64,000 nt of DNA from G963691835 sp963691835 (GTDB lineage Bacteria; Pseudomonadota; Alphaproteobacteria; Thalassobaculales; Thalassobaculaceae): the NCBI GenBank assembly GCA_963691835.1, contig OY829383.1, positions 3,162,001 to 3,226,000 of the forward strand, written 5' to 3'. Of the stretch, positions 25,129 to 34,219 are shown in pieces (position 1 is the first letter of the stretch; each line of letters opens with the position of its first letter). The notes beneath the pieces were generated by a model, which was not told the DNA's origin, did no database searches, and saw only the letters and a program-made list of their open reading frames with translations. The translations under genes and the position numbers were made by a program.

Positions 25129-25623
25129 TCAGTGCCCCAGATGAGCTTTCACGGCGGCGAGTGCTGCCCGGATCTTCCGGTCTGAGGGAGACAGCGCGAG
25201 ACTCTGAGAGAAGCAGACCTCGGCCTGCGGTAGATGCCCGGCCCGTTCAAAAACACGGCCGAGCGCGAACCAGGCGTCGATGTCCTTGGGATCGGCGTAG
25301 ATCGCCCTGTTGAGAGCCGTGATCGCCTGTTCGGTCCAGCCGGACTTGGCGCAGACGATGCCCAACTGACGCTGATAGCTGCCACAGTCCGGCTCCAGGG
25401 CAATCGCGCGACCGATCAGTTCCGCCGCTTCGGGTGTGCGGCCGTTCTCCAGTGCGAGAATGCTCTTAACGTTGAGCTGCCTCGCGGAATCCGGCCCGCC
25501 GCTGGTTACGGCGTTGTAGAGCGCCTCCAGCCTTTCCGTGCCAACCATGCCCAAGTCCGGCATCTGCCCTCTTGGGTCACGGGTTGGCGGCCGTCCTCCG
25601 CCTTCGTATCGTCCTCGTCCCAT
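25129..25623 (-). CDS. TPR-repeat protein
   Basis: A 164-residue protein with about three tetratricopeptide repeats from residue 50 to the end: AAELIGRAIALEPDCGSYQRQLG, AITALNRAIYADPKDIDAWFALG, and AEVCFSQSLALSPSDRKIRAALA, each with the A/L/G/Y/A/F/A/P pattern. No signal peptide. An internal ATG at 25563 (MPDLGMVG) is a plausible alternative start because the first 20 residues are Gly/Arg/Pro-rich. The partner is unknown. It is 60 bases upstream of the glutathione S-transferase stop on the same strand. Confidence 0.75.
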   Translation of the reverse strand: MGRGRYEGGGRPPTRDPRGQMPDLGMVGTERLEALYNAVTSGGPDSARQLNVKSILALENGRTPEAAELIGRAIALEPDCGSYQRQLGIVCAKSGWTEQAITALNRAIYADPKDIDAWFALGRVFERAGHLPQAEVCFSQSLALSPSDRKIRAALAAVKAHLGH

Positions 25624-25685
25624 ACCGAAAGTGTATCCGACCCTTTCGGCGGAAGCGACGGCCCATCGCGCCGGCCGTTGCGGGA

Positions 25686-26291
25686 TCAGGCGGTACCCAT
25701 GCGTTGGTGGCTTGGACTCTGTTCCACCCGTGCCATCCAGGCGCGGATGTGCGGGTAGGCTGCCAGCGAGAACCCGCCTTCGTCGGAGACGTGGGTGTAG
25801 GCGTAGAGCGCAAGATCGGCGACCGACTCGTGATCCCCGACAAACCAGGACCGGTCGGCGAGGTGCTGCTCCATCACGTCCAGTGCGGCGTATCCCTTGG
25901 GCCGAAGCGATTCCACGAACGATATGACCTCGGGCGTCTGCTCCAGATGCTGGGTCCGGAAGCGGGCTACGGCGATGTAGGGTTCGTGGCTGTATTGCTC
26001 AAAGAACAGCCACTGGTACGCCCGCGCCCGGTCGCGGGGCTCGGATGGCAGCCAGGGGGTGCCTTCCGCGAAGTGGAGGAGCAGGGCATTCGATTCCCAA
26101 AGCGAGTCACCATCCTCAAACACGACGGTGGGAATCTTGCCGTTCGGATTGATCGCGAGAAACTCAGGAGTGTGTGTCTCGCTTTTGAGGATATCCACCG
26201 TCTTGATTGTAAAGGGACTACCCGTCCGGTGGAGGATCATCCGCACCTTATAGCCGTTGCCCGATATGGGGTCGTCCCAGAGTGTCAGCAT
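25686..26291 (-). CDS. Glutathione S-transferase family protein
   Basis: A 201-residue cytosolic GST. The N-terminal thioredoxin-like domain has SGNGYKVRMILHRTG, the cis-Pro phrase NPNGKIPTVVFEDG and the glutathione-binding LWESNALLLHFAEGT. The all-helical C-terminal domain has WFVGDHESVADLALYAYTHV with the conserved N-capping Asp. Detoxification or thiol transfer cannot be told apart. Confidence 0.9.
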   Translation of the reverse strand: MLTLWDDPISGNGYKVRMILHRTGSPFTIKTVDILKSETHTPEFLAINPNGKIPTVVFEDGDSLWESNALLLHFAEGTPWLPSEPRDRARAYQWLFFEQYSHEPYIAVARFRTQHLEQTPEVISFVESLRPKGYAALDVMEQHLADRSWFVGDHESVADLALYAYTHVSDEGGFSLAAYPHIRAWMARVEQSPSHQRMGTA

Positions 26292-26430
26292 CTGGCTTCT
26301 CCTCAGCCCGTCTTCGATCGGGGGAACAGTGATCGGACGGCCGGTTCCGAATCAAACAAGAATTCCTCATCCCCCCATTAGCGTGCTGGGCGGTCTTCGG
26401 AACCATGAGTCTTTTGGGGTAATGAGCCTG

Positions 26431-27315
26431 TCAGCTCCGGTTCAGGACACGTCCTGCAACGGCATCAAGCTTGGCGACGACCGCCGGATCGCGGGCTTCC
26501 GCGTGGGTGATCAGGGCGAATTCAAGGGCGTTGTCGCCGCCCTGTTCGTCGACCTCCGGACGTTCCGCCAAAAGCGGCGCCACGGTTGTCACCAAAGCCC
26601 GGGCGCGGTCCGCGTTCCCGGTCAGGACCTTCACCACCTGTTCCACGGTGACGCTGTCGTGGTCCGGATGCCAGCAGTCGTAATCCGTGACCATGGCGAC
26701 CGTGGCGTAGGGGATTTCAGCTTCGCGGGCCAACTTGGCTTCCGGCATGTTGGTCATGCCGATGACGTCAGCCCCCCAAGAGCGGTAGAGATTGCTCTCC
26801 GCCAAGGTCGAGAACTGCGGCCCTTCCATGCAGACATAGGTTCCGCCACGGCTGTAGCCGAAGCCCAGTGTTTGGCAGGCGTTCTCAAGCGCGTCCACAA
26901 GGCGTTCCGAGATCGGATGCGAGAAGCCGACATGGGCCACGCAACCGGTCTCGTAGAATGTTTTCTCCCGGGCGAAGGTCCGGTCGATGAACTGATCGAT
27001 CAGCACGAAGTGCCCCGGCGCATACTCTTCCTTGAGAGAGCCGACGGCGCTGACGGAAATGATGTCCGTGACGCCGGCCCGCTTCATCGCGTCGATGTTT
27101 GCGCGGTAGTTGATCGTGGTCGGGCTCAACCTGTGGCCGCGCCCGTGCCGGGGCAGGAACACAAGCTCCTGCCCGTCAAGCGAGCCGAACAACAGCGCAT
27201 CCGACGGTGTGCCGAACGGGCTGTCGATCGTCTCCCACCGGGTGTCCGACAGCCCATCGATGGCGTAGACGCCACTGCCCCCGATGATGCCGATCTTCGC
27301 CGGACGCGTGCTCAT
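26431..27315 (-). CDS. mtnP: S-methyl-5'-thioadenosine phosphorylase
   Basis: Cleaves 5'-methylthioadenosine with phosphate to adenine and 5-methylthioribose 1-phosphate. 294 residues, PNP/MTAP fold. Phosphate and substrate phrases: IGIIGGSGVYAIDGL, FLPRHGRGHRLSPTTINYRAN, ISVSAVGSLKEEYAPGHFVLIDQFID, CMEGPQFSTLAESNLYRSW and IGMTNMPEAKLAREAEI; the last has Asn-Met-Pro as in MTAP. It follows the cytochrome c1 gene by 3 bases, so it is probably in the petABC transcript. With mtnA and the class II aldolase at 47.8-49.8 kb it completes a route from MTA to DHAP. Confidence 0.95.
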   Translation of the reverse strand: MSTRPAKIGIIGGSGVYAIDGLSDTRWETIDSPFGTPSDALLFGSLDGQELVFLPRHGRGHRLSPTTINYRANIDAMKRAGVTDIISVSAVGSLKEEYAPGHFVLIDQFIDRTFAREKTFYETGCVAHVGFSHPISERLVDALENACQTLGFGYSRGGTYVCMEGPQFSTLAESNLYRSWGADVIGMTNMPEAKLAREAEIPYATVAMVTDYDCWHPDHDSVTVEQVVKVLTGNADRARALVTTVAPLLAERPEVDEQGGDNALEFALITHAEARDPAVVAKLDAVAGRVLNRS

Positions 27316-27318
27316 CGC

Positions 27319-28095
27319 TTAATGCAGGTCCGACCAGATCTTGCGCTTGGAGGCGTAGAGCAGACCCGTCAGCACCAGCAGAAACAGGATCACCGTCACA
27401 CCCATCTGGCGACGCTGCTCCAAATTCGGCTCAGCGGCCCAGGTGAGGAAGGTGGTCACGTCCGCTGCATGCTGCTCCAGCGTCGCGGCTGTGCCGTCGG
27501 CATACTCCACATCGTCGCCATAGAGCGGCTGCGCCATCGCGATCTGGTGGCCGGGATAGTAGGTGTTGTAACTCATCCCTTCACCGACTTCGGTCCCCTC
27601 TGGCACTTCGTCGTAGCCGGTCAGCAGCGCGTAGAGGTAGTCGGCACCACCGCCGCGTGCCTCAACGATCAGCGACAGATCCGGCGGCAAGGCGCCACCG
27701 TTCGCCGCCCGGGCCGCATTGGCGTTCGGGAAAGGATTGGGCCAGCGGTCCGACGGACGGGCCGGACGGTCCTCAATCTCGCCCTCTTCATTCGGGGCTG
27801 CTGGCACATCGTATTCCGCGGCGATGGCCTTTACCTCGGCTTCACTGAAACCAAGATCGGCGAGATTGCGGAAGTGAATGTAGTCCAGCGAATGGCAGCC
27901 GGCGCAGATCTCCTTGTAGACCTGAAAGCCGCGCTGTGCCGCCGCCCGGTCAAAGGTGCCGAACACCCCTGAAAACGACCAGTTCTGGCTTGGCACGGGG
28001 ATGCTGGGGCCGGCCGCGATCGCTGCGGTCGCCGAACCCAGGAGCGAGGCCGCGACGACGGCGGCCCCAAGAACGGTGGAAGCGATCCGCATCAC
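27319..28095 (-). CDS. petC: Cytochrome c1 of the bc1 complex
   Basis: Haem c subunit of ubiquinol-cytochrome c reductase. 258 residues: signal peptide (to about residue 28), covalent haem site CAGCH in VYKEICAGCHSLDYIHFRNL, axial Met in YPGHQIAMAQPL, and a C-terminal anchor helix VTVILFLLVLTGLLYASKRKIW. It overlaps petB by 4 bases and is followed by mtnP. The periplasmic domain hands electrons to cytochrome c. Confidence 0.97.
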   Translation of the reverse strand: MMRIASTVLGAAVVAASLLGSATAAIAAGPSIPVPSQNWSFSGVFGTFDRAAAQRGFQVYKEICAGCHSLDYIHFRNLADLGFSEAEVKAIAAEYDVPAAPNEEGEIEDRPARPSDRWPNPFPNANAARAANGGALPPDLSLIVEARGGGADYLYALLTGYDEVPEGTEVGEGMSYNTYYPGHQIAMAQPLYGDDVEYADGTAATLEQHAADVTTFLTWAAEPNLEQRRQMGVTVILFLLVLTGLLYASKRKIWSDLH

Positions 28096-29348
28096 GACTT
28101 CTCCCTCGGCGCGGCGGTTGCTGCTGCCATGCCACCGGCTCCACCCCCAAGGACGGAGCGGCTGATGCTCCGGGGAAGCGGGCGCGGTGTCTCGAAGATC
28201 GAGAGCAGCGGCAGGATGATCAGGAAGTGGGCGAAGTACCAGATCGTAGCGATCCGGGACAGGATGACATAGGTGCCCTCCGCCGGCTTGGCGCCGAGAT
28301 AGCCCAGCAGGACGCAGTTCGCCGCAAACAGCCAGAAGAAGTAGCGGAAGATCGGACGGAACTGTCCGCTTCTGACCGGCGAGCGGTCAAGCCAAGGCAG
28401 GATGAACAGCACGGCAATCGCGCCGAACATGGCCAGCACGCCCATCAGCTTGTCCGGAACGGCCCGGAGGATCGCGTAGAAGGGCAGGAAGTACCACTCC
28501 GGCACGATGTGGGCCGGCGTCACCAGGGGATCAGCCGGGATGTAGTTGTCCGGATGGCCCAGGAAGTTCGGGTAGAAGAACACGAACACCGAGAAGATGA
28601 TCAGGAACACGCCGAGGCCGAACATGTCCTTCACCGTATAGTACGGATGGAAGGGAATGCTGTCCTGCGGGCCGCGGGTGTCGATCCCGAGCGGGTTGTT
28701 CGAGCCGAAGCGGTGCAGCGCCACGATGTGGAACACGACGATGCCGACGATCACAAACGGCAACAGGTAATGCAGCGCGAAGAACCGGTTCAGCGTGGCG
28801 TTGTCGACGGAGAAACCACCCCAGAGCAGTGTCACGATCTGATCGCCCACGCCCGGCACGGCCGAGAACAGGTTGGTGATGACCGTCGCACCCCAGAAGC
28901 TCATCTGACCCCAAGGCAGCACGTAGCCCATGAACGCGGTGGCCATCATCAGAAGCAGGATGACGACACCGAGAATCCAAAGGAGTTCCCGCGGCGCCTT
29001 ATAGGACCCGTAGTAAAGCCCCCGGAACATGTGGATGTAGACCACGATGAAGAAGAAGCTGGCGCCGTTCATGTGGATGTAGCGGATCAGCCAGCCGTAG
29101 TTCACGTCGCGCATGATGCGCTCGACCGACGCGAAGGCGTGGTCAACGTGGGGCGTGTAGTGCATCGCCAGCGAAATGCCGGTGACGATCATGATCACTA
29201 GCGTGATGCCGGCGAGCGACCCGAAGTTCCACCAGTAGCTCAAGTTCCGAGGGGTCGGATACTCGGTCAGCTCGTGGTCCATGAAGGTGAAGATCGGCAG
29301 GCGGTGATCAATCCACCGAACCACCGGGTTCGAAAAGGACTTGGCCAT
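28092..29348 (-). CDS. petB: Cytochrome b of the bc1 complex
   Basis: Di-haem membrane subunit with the quinol-oxidising and quinone-reducing sites. 418 residues, eight helices. Seen: WIDHRLPIF at the N-terminus, helix B haem His in ISLAMHYTPH, VRYIHMNGAS-like phrase (LIRYIHMNGASFFF), the Gly-rich Qo region and the PEWYFLPFYAILR Qo signature. It lies between petA and petC, 13 bases after petA. Confidence 0.97.
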   Translation of the reverse strand: MAKSFSNPVVRWIDHRLPIFTFMDHELTEYPTPRNLSYWWNFGSLAGITLVIMIVTGISLAMHYTPHVDHAFASVERIMRDVNYGWLIRYIHMNGASFFFIVVYIHMFRGLYYGSYKAPRELLWILGVVILLLMMATAFMGYVLPWGQMSFWGATVITNLFSAVPGVGDQIVTLLWGGFSVDNATLNRFFALHYLLPFVIVGIVVFHIVALHRFGSNNPLGIDTRGPQDSIPFHPYYTVKDMFGLGVFLIIFSVFVFFYPNFLGHPDNYIPADPLVTPAHIVPEWYFLPFYAILRAVPDKLMGVLAMFGAIAVLFILPWLDRSPVRSGQFRPIFRYFFWLFAANCVLLGYLGAKPAEGTYVILSRIATIWYFAHFLIILPLLSIFETPRPLPRSISRSVLGGGAGGMAAATAAPREKS

Positions 29349-29361
29349 CTCGATGGTCTCC

Positions 29362-29892
29362 TTATCCGATCACGATCGTGGTGTCGGAGGTGAAGGTGTA
29401 GTCCGGAACGTCGAGGTTCGCGGGGGCCGGACCCTTCCGGATACGGCCGGACGTGTCGTAGTGCGAGCCGTGGCACGGGCAGAACCAGCCGCCGTACTCG
29501 CCCTTCGGATCCGTCGCCTTCTGACCAAGCGGCACGCAGCCCAGATGGGTGCAGACCCCGACCAGCACGAGATATTGCGGGTTTGGAGCGCGATCCGCGT
29601 CGCTCTGCGGGTCCGGCAGGTCCGTCAACGGCGTGGTCTCAGCCTCGTCGATCTCAGCGCCTGTGCGATGACGGACGAAGACCGGCTTGCCGCGCCACAT
29701 GACCGTGATCGACATGCCCTCTTCAATCAGGGACACATCGACCTCGGTGGTCGACAGGGCCAGCGTATCCGCGGCCGGGTTGAGCTGGTGGATGAACGGC
29801 CAAGCAACCGCCACTGCGCCAACCGCTCCCATGGTGGCGCTGGCGACATGCAGAAAGTCGCGCCGCGACTCCTCCGGATGAGTATCTGCCAT
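29362..29892 (-). CDS. petA: Rieske iron-sulfur subunit of the bc1 complex
   Basis: 2Fe-2S subunit of the bc1 complex, 176 residues. The N-terminus has a twin-arginine signal-anchor (SRRDFLHVASATMGAVGAVAVAWPF). Cluster ligands are in CTHLGC (Cys, His) and CPCHGSHYD (Cys, His), with a disulfide pair from the outer Cys residues. First gene of petABC; the divergent gap of 286 bases upstream carries promoters for both this operon and trmL. Confidence 0.97.
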   Translation of the reverse strand: MADTHPEESRRDFLHVASATMGAVGAVAVAWPFIHQLNPAADTLALSTTEVDVSLIEEGMSITVMWRGKPVFVRHRTGAEIDEAETTPLTDLPDPQSDADRAPNPQYLVLVGVCTHLGCVPLGQKATDPKGEYGGWFCPCHGSHYDTSGRIRKGPAPANLDVPDYTFTSDTTIVIG

Positions 29893-30178
29893 AATCAGTC
29901 GTGCCTTTCGACGTCCTTGTAGCCCCTAGACGATACGAAAATCGTCAGCACTTCGCCTTCGGGAAATTTGCGACACGTGGTCGCGCGAATTACCCTGCGA
30001 TAAACCCTTGGGCCCCACCCCCGGGCTATGCTGAGGGTCGTATACTGCACGTGACCCGGATTTGCAAAAAGATCCATGGGACTTAGGACGTTCGGCGGTT
30101 ATGTCGACCTGTTCCGACTGCCGGACATACCGGGATGGTGTAGAACGGGCGCCGGTCCTCTCAAGGGTTTTCCTCCTT
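29893..30178. promoter_or_regulatory. Divergent control region petABC / trmL
   Basis: 286 bases without a convincing gene. It must hold the petA promoter (minus) and the trmL-hemF promoter (plus). A short hairpin-like GGGCCCCACCCCCGGGC lies near 30010. I could not pick promoter hexamers with confidence. Confidence 0.45.
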
Positions 30179-30640
30179 ATGCGCGTCGCCCTCTATCAGC
30201 CGGATATTCCACAAAACACAGGGACGATCCTCCGGACAGCCGCCTGTTTCGGTATCGGCGTCGATATCATCGAGCCATGCGGGTTCGTCTTCTCGGAGCC
30301 CAAGATGAGGCGCGCGGGCATGGATTATCTGGACCATGTCGATCTGGTCAGGCACCGGTCGTGGGAGGCTTTTCTTCGGTCCCGTGAGGCGCTTGGGAAG
30401 GCGGGCCGATTGGTACTGCTCACCACGGGCGGGGAGGTGCCGCTCGACCGCTCGGGCCTTGGCGCAGGCGACACGCTGCTGCTCGGGCGGGAGACCGCGG
30501 GTGTTCCCGAGGCAGTACATGATTCGGCCGACCTCAGAGTGCGGATCCCCATGGCCGAGGGAATGCGCTCGCTCAACGTCGCGGTTGCTGCGTCGATGGC
30601 GCTTTGGGAAGGACAACGGTCGCTGACAATGGGCGGTTGA
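30179..30640 (+). CDS. trmL: tRNA (cytidine/uridine-34-2'-O)-methyltransferase TrmL
   Basis: SPOUT methyltransferase that 2'-O-methylates the wobble base of tRNA-Leu. 153 residues from the ATG at 30179. N-terminus MRVALYQPDIPQNTGTILRTAAC is typical, and the knotted SAM site is seen in LLLGRETAGVPEAVHDSADLRVRIPMAEGMRSLNVAVAASMALWE. A TTG-type frame open from 30062 is not needed. hemF starts 53 bases downstream. Confidence 0.94.
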   Translation: MRVALYQPDIPQNTGTILRTAACFGIGVDIIEPCGFVFSEPKMRRAGMDYLDHVDLVRHRSWEAFLRSREALGKAGRLVLLTTGGEVPLDRSGLGAGDTLLLGRETAGVPEAVHDSADLRVRIPMAEGMRSLNVAVAASMALWEGQRSLTMGG

Positions 30641-30693
30641 CGACTGAGATCAGGTGCGGTGCTCTCTCCGCAACCAGATTGACGGGGGAAATC

Positions 30694-31542
30694 ATGTATC
30701 TCAGCACGGAGGGTCAGCGCGACGCGGCGAAGACCTGGTTCGAGAGTTTACGGGACCAGATCTGCGGGGCGTTCGAGGCGATGGAGGACGACTATGACGG
30801 ACCTCTCTCCAACCGCGAGCCTGGCCGCTTCCAGCGTAAGGCTTGGGACCGGGAGGGCGGCGGCGGCGGCGTGATGTCGATCATGCACGGCCGGGTGTTC
30901 GAGAAAGTCGGCGTCAACGTTTCCACCGTTCACGGGGAGTTCTCGGAAGCGTTCCGAAAACAGATTCCTGGCGCCGACGAAGACCCGCGGTTCTTCGCGA
31001 CCGGCATTTCGCTGGTTGCCCACATGCAGTCACCCCTGGTGCCCGCGGTGCACATGAATACCCGGCATATCGCGACCTCGAAATCCTGGTTCGGCGGTGG
31101 GGCCGATCTCACCCCGATGGTACCGGACGAAGCCGATACAGCCGCCTTCCACGGGGGGCTCAAGGCCGCGTGCGATGCCCACGGCGATGACTACTACGAT
31201 CGCTTCAAGAAATGGTGCGACGAGTACTTTTACCTGCCCCACAGGGAGGAGCCGCGCGGCGTCGGCGGAATTTTCTACGACTACCTGGAAGACGACTTCG
31301 ACAAGAACTTCGCCTTCACAAGGGATGTGGGTACCGCGTTTCTGAACACCTACCCGGCTGTCGCCCGGCGCCGGATGAACGAGACATGGACGGACGCACA
31401 GCGCGAGCACCAACTCGTTCGCCGGGGCCGGTATGTGGAGTTTAACCTGATCCACGACCGGGGCACGCTGTTCGGACTGAAGACCGGGGGTAACGTGGAA
31501 GCGATTTTGATGAGCCTGCCGCCCGAAGTGCGGTGGCCCTAA
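30694..31542 (+). CDS. hemF: Oxygen-dependent coproporphyrinogen III oxidase
   Basis: Aerobic haem synthesis enzyme: oxidative decarboxylation of coproporphyrinogen III. 282 residues from the ATG at 30694, which has GGGGGAA just upstream. Signature phrases: WDREGGGGGVMSIMHGRVFEKVGVN, PAVHMNTRHIATSKSWFGGGADLTPM, YLPHREEPRGVGGIFYDYLE and FNLIHDRGTLFGLKTGGNVEAILMSLPP. Close to the cytochrome bc1 operon, which needs haem. Confidence 0.97.
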   Translation: MYLSTEGQRDAAKTWFESLRDQICGAFEAMEDDYDGPLSNREPGRFQRKAWDREGGGGGVMSIMHGRVFEKVGVNVSTVHGEFSEAFRKQIPGADEDPRFFATGISLVAHMQSPLVPAVHMNTRHIATSKSWFGGGADLTPMVPDEADTAAFHGGLKAACDAHGDDYYDRFKKWCDEYFYLPHREEPRGVGGIFYDYLEDDFDKNFAFTRDVGTAFLNTYPAVARRRMNETWTDAQREHQLVRRGRYVEFNLIHDRGTLFGLKTGGNVEAILMSLPPEVRWP

Positions 31543-31555
31543 GGAGATAAGATCA

Positions 31556-32107
31556 ATGATGACCTTCCGAGCCGTGAAGCGCGGCTTCATTACCGCAACG
31601 CTTCTCTTGGCGGTCGGTTTCGCACCGCACGGGGTGCGTGCGGCGGATTTGGCCCTCCCTGCCTTTTTCGGGACTTTCCAGGGGACCGGCATTGCCGAGA
31701 GCCGTGACAATATCTACGCGCCGGAGACCGTGCGCGATCTGGACATTGTGATCGCCCCGGCCGGGGATGGCTTTACCGTCCAATGGACGACGGTCATCCG
31801 CAACCCGGGCACCGGAAAAGCGAAGCGCAAGACCCAAACCCTGACCTTCGAGCCAACTGGTACAGGCTCCCAGTATCGCAGCCGGGAGCGGATAGACCCC
31901 TGGTCAGAGGACGGGTTGTCCTGGGCCGGTATCAAGGACCGCGTTCTGTCCGTCTATGTCCTGAACATCTTGGAGGATGGCCGGGCTCAGGTTCAGCGCT
32001 ACGCCCGGGAACTGACCTCGCTCGGGATGGAACTCCAGTACTCGCGACAGATCGACAGCGAGGAGCTCAGGACAGTAAAGGCGCGCCTGGTGAAGGCTGC
32101 GCAGTAA
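31556..32107 (+). CDS. Conserved secreted protein of unknown function
   Basis: A 183-residue protein with a signal peptide (FITATLLLAVGFAPHGVRA-AD). The mature part appears beta-rich and lipocalin-like in pattern: LPAFFGTFQGTGIAES, FTVQWTTVIRNPGTGKAKRKTQTLTF, LQYSRQIDSEELRTVKARLV near the end. AAGGAGATA precedes the start; a second ATG is one codon on. It follows hemF by 13 bases. I know of no assigned function. Confidence 0.7.
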   Translation: MMTFRAVKRGFITATLLLAVGFAPHGVRAADLALPAFFGTFQGTGIAESRDNIYAPETVRDLDIVIAPAGDGFTVQWTTVIRNPGTGKAKRKTQTLTFEPTGTGSQYRSRERIDPWSEDGLSWAGIKDRVLSVYVLNILEDGRAQVQRYARELTSLGMELQYSRQIDSEELRTVKARLVKAAQ

Positions 32108-32125
32108 AGCCTTGGCCGTGGCCGA

Positions 32126-33199
32126 TTAGGCCTCGGTCGCCATTTGACCGGCTGGAGGCGTCGGTTCTGAGGGCATCGGAACCGCGATCCCCGCGACTGG
32201 GACGGGCTCGCTCTTTCCCCGGAGGCGTAGGGGAGGCAGGGGCTCGATATCCAACCCGACTTTGTTGGCAACGTGGCCGAGTGCCGCTTCGCTGATTAGG
32301 AAGGTTTGGCCCACGTCGCGGCAGGCTTGCTCCAGCCGGGCGGTGGTGTTCAGGGTGTCGCCCAGCAGCACGATCTCTCGCTTCCGGTCTCCGATCTCGC
32401 CTGCCACAACGGGGCCGGCGTGCAGCGCGGCGCGAAACTGCGGCACGATCCCGAATCGGTTGCTGTAGTCGTCCGCCCGGCCGACCAGTCTCGCACCAAG
32501 ACGGATCACCATGTCGACGGCCAGGCGGAGGTCCGTCTGCGCGTCAAGCCGCCAGGAGATGATCACCTCGTCGCCGATGTATCGCTCAATCCGTCCGCCG
32601 GAGCGATCGAGTGCAGTGTCCACATCACCGATGAAGCGGTCCAGCAGGTCCATGAACGCGATGGGGCCGATCCTCTCCGCAGCCGAGGTCGAGCCGACGA
32701 GATCCACAAACAGGAACGCGCGGTCCTCATTCCGGGGGCTGTGATATCGGCCCGACAGGAAACTCATCAGCACACCGTGACCAAGCAACTGGTCGAGCGC
32801 CAGAGCCGTTGCGATCACGCTGCCGATGGCGAAGGCGAACACAACAGTCCACCAGAAATCCGGCTCGAGATGCAGCGTGGCCGCCGGCATCCCCCAAACC
32901 AGATGGTTGGCGATATAGGAGGCTATGGTGATCCAGATGGTCCAGGCCGCCACTCTTGTGCCGAAAAACGCCAGAAAGGGCAGCTTTCGGAACGCCGCGC
33001 CCGCCGGCGTGGTGACATACAGAAACTCCCAGAGAATGATCGGCCCGCCCATCACGGTGGCGCTGATCGAGGAATTGATGGCGTTGCGGAGGGTGATTTC
33101 CTGGTTCAGGGTCGCACCGAACGCAATGCTCGCCACAAAGACCAACACCATGGTCAGCAGGAATGCCTTCAGTCGGTTGAGAAGGAGATCCCGGCTCAT
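32126..33199 (-). CDS. Membrane-anchored class III adenylate/guanylate cyclase
   Basis: A 357-residue nucleotide cyclase. The N-terminal half has four or five membrane helices (residues 10-150). The catalytic domain spans about 165-330: FLFVDLVGSTSAAERIG with the first metal Asp, RYIGDEVIISW with the second, and LLGDTLNTTARLEQACRD with the conserved Asn and Arg. These catalytic residues look intact. It should make cAMP or cGMP in the cytoplasm. A cyclic-nucleotide-binding protein is encoded at 60.6 kb, but no other link between them is visible. It converges with the secreted protein gene, 18 bases apart. Confidence 0.88.
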   Translation of the reverse strand: MSRDLLLNRLKAFLLTMVLVFVASIAFGATLNQEITLRNAINSSISATVMGGPIILWEFLYVTTPAGAAFRKLPFLAFFGTRVAAWTIWITIASYIANHLVWGMPAATLHLEPDFWWTVVFAFAIGSVIATALALDQLLGHGVLMSFLSGRYHSPRNEDRAFLFVDLVGSTSAAERIGPIAFMDLLDRFIGDVDTALDRSGGRIERYIGDEVIISWRLDAQTDLRLAVDMVIRLGARLVGRADDYSNRFGIVPQFRAALHAGPVVAGEIGDRKREIVLLGDTLNTTARLEQACRDVGQTFLISEAALGHVANKVGLDIEPLPPLRLRGKSEPVPVAGIAVPMPSEPTPPAGQMATEA

Positions 33200-33358
33200 G
33201 GTGTGCTAGTCCTCCCATCTGTGGACGGATAAGACAGTTTATCACTGCGGCTCCGTTACGTATGAACTGGCAACGCCGGATCATAGAAGCTGTGGTTCCT
33301 AACTGTCCGACGAAGCGATGGATGCTTCCACCACCGCCCGGCTCAAAGGAGATGCCTC

Positions 33359-34138
33359 ATGACGAGTTTTGAAGCGGACTTCGGACGAACGGCGGAGGAC
33401 TATGCCCGGCATCGCGCCGGCTTTCCGCCCGAGCTGTTCGATCGTTTGGCTGAACTTGGTCTGGGCGGGGAGGGGCGTTCCGTTCTTGATATCGGGACGG
33501 GCACCGGCACGCTGGCGCGCGGGTTCGCGGAGCGCGGTGCGGCGGTAACGGGTCTCGACCGGTCGGCCGAGATGGTGGAGGGAGCCCGTGCCCTGGATGC
33601 GGAAGCGGGGGTGTCGGTGACCTACGCGGTCGGTACTGTGGAAGAGACCGGCCTGCCCGACGACTCATTCGATCTGGTGATTGCCGGGCAGTGCTGGCAC
33701 TGGTTCGACGGCCCGGCGGCCTTTCGGGAGGCGGACAGACTGATCGCACCCGGCGGGGCGCTGGTCATCTGCCATTTCGATTGGCTTCCGCTGCCGGGCA
33801 ACATGGTCGAGGCGACGGAGACGCTGATCCGAAGCCATAACGCCGAATGGCCGCTTTGGGGCGGGACAGGGTTCTATCCCCAGTGGGCAACGGGTGCCGC
33901 GGTCGCCGGTTTTCTTGACATCGAGACTTTCACCTTCGACGTCGGTCAGCCCTACAGCCATGAGGCCTGGCGCGGCCGGATCCGAGCCAGTGCCGGTGTC
34001 GGGGGCAGTCTGTCGCCGGATGAAGTGGGTGTCTTTGACGCGACGCTTGCCGGGATACTTGCTGATCAATTCCCGGAGGACCCGATGATCGTGCCGCACC
34101 GGGTGTTCGCGTTAATCGCGCACCCGCCAGCACATTGA
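33359..34138 (+). CDS. Class I SAM-dependent methyltransferase
   Basis: A 259-residue methyltransferase. N-terminus FGRTAEDYARHRAGFPPELFDRL is typical of the UbiE/Methyltransf_11 group. SAM motif I is VLDIGTGTGTLARGFAERGA, motif II GLDRSAEMVEGA, and the post-motif LPDDSFDLVIAGQCWHWFD contains the frequent HWFD phrase. The substrate is unknown. AAAGGAGATGCC precedes the start. It stands alone between the cyclase (divergent) and the glycosyltransferase. Confidence 0.88.
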   Translation: MTSFEADFGRTAEDYARHRAGFPPELFDRLAELGLGGEGRSVLDIGTGTGTLARGFAERGAAVTGLDRSAEMVEGARALDAEAGVSVTYAVGTVEETGLPDDSFDLVIAGQCWHWFDGPAAFREADRLIAPGGALVICHFDWLPLPGNMVEATETLIRSHNAEWPLWGGTGFYPQWATGAAVAGFLDIETFTFDVGQPYSHEAWRGRIRASAGVGGSLSPDEVGVFDATLAGILADQFPEDPMIVPHRVFALIAHPPAH

Positions 34139-34219
34139 CAGCCAACTGGCCGGATGGCCTAACCGCTCCGGGAACGCCACTGGAGCGCCCTTGCCGCCGA
34201 TCCTATTGCCGAGTTCGCC

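Noticed and set aside
26257..27972. 571-codon plus-strand frame
   Set aside because: Antisense to mtnP and petC, both certain.
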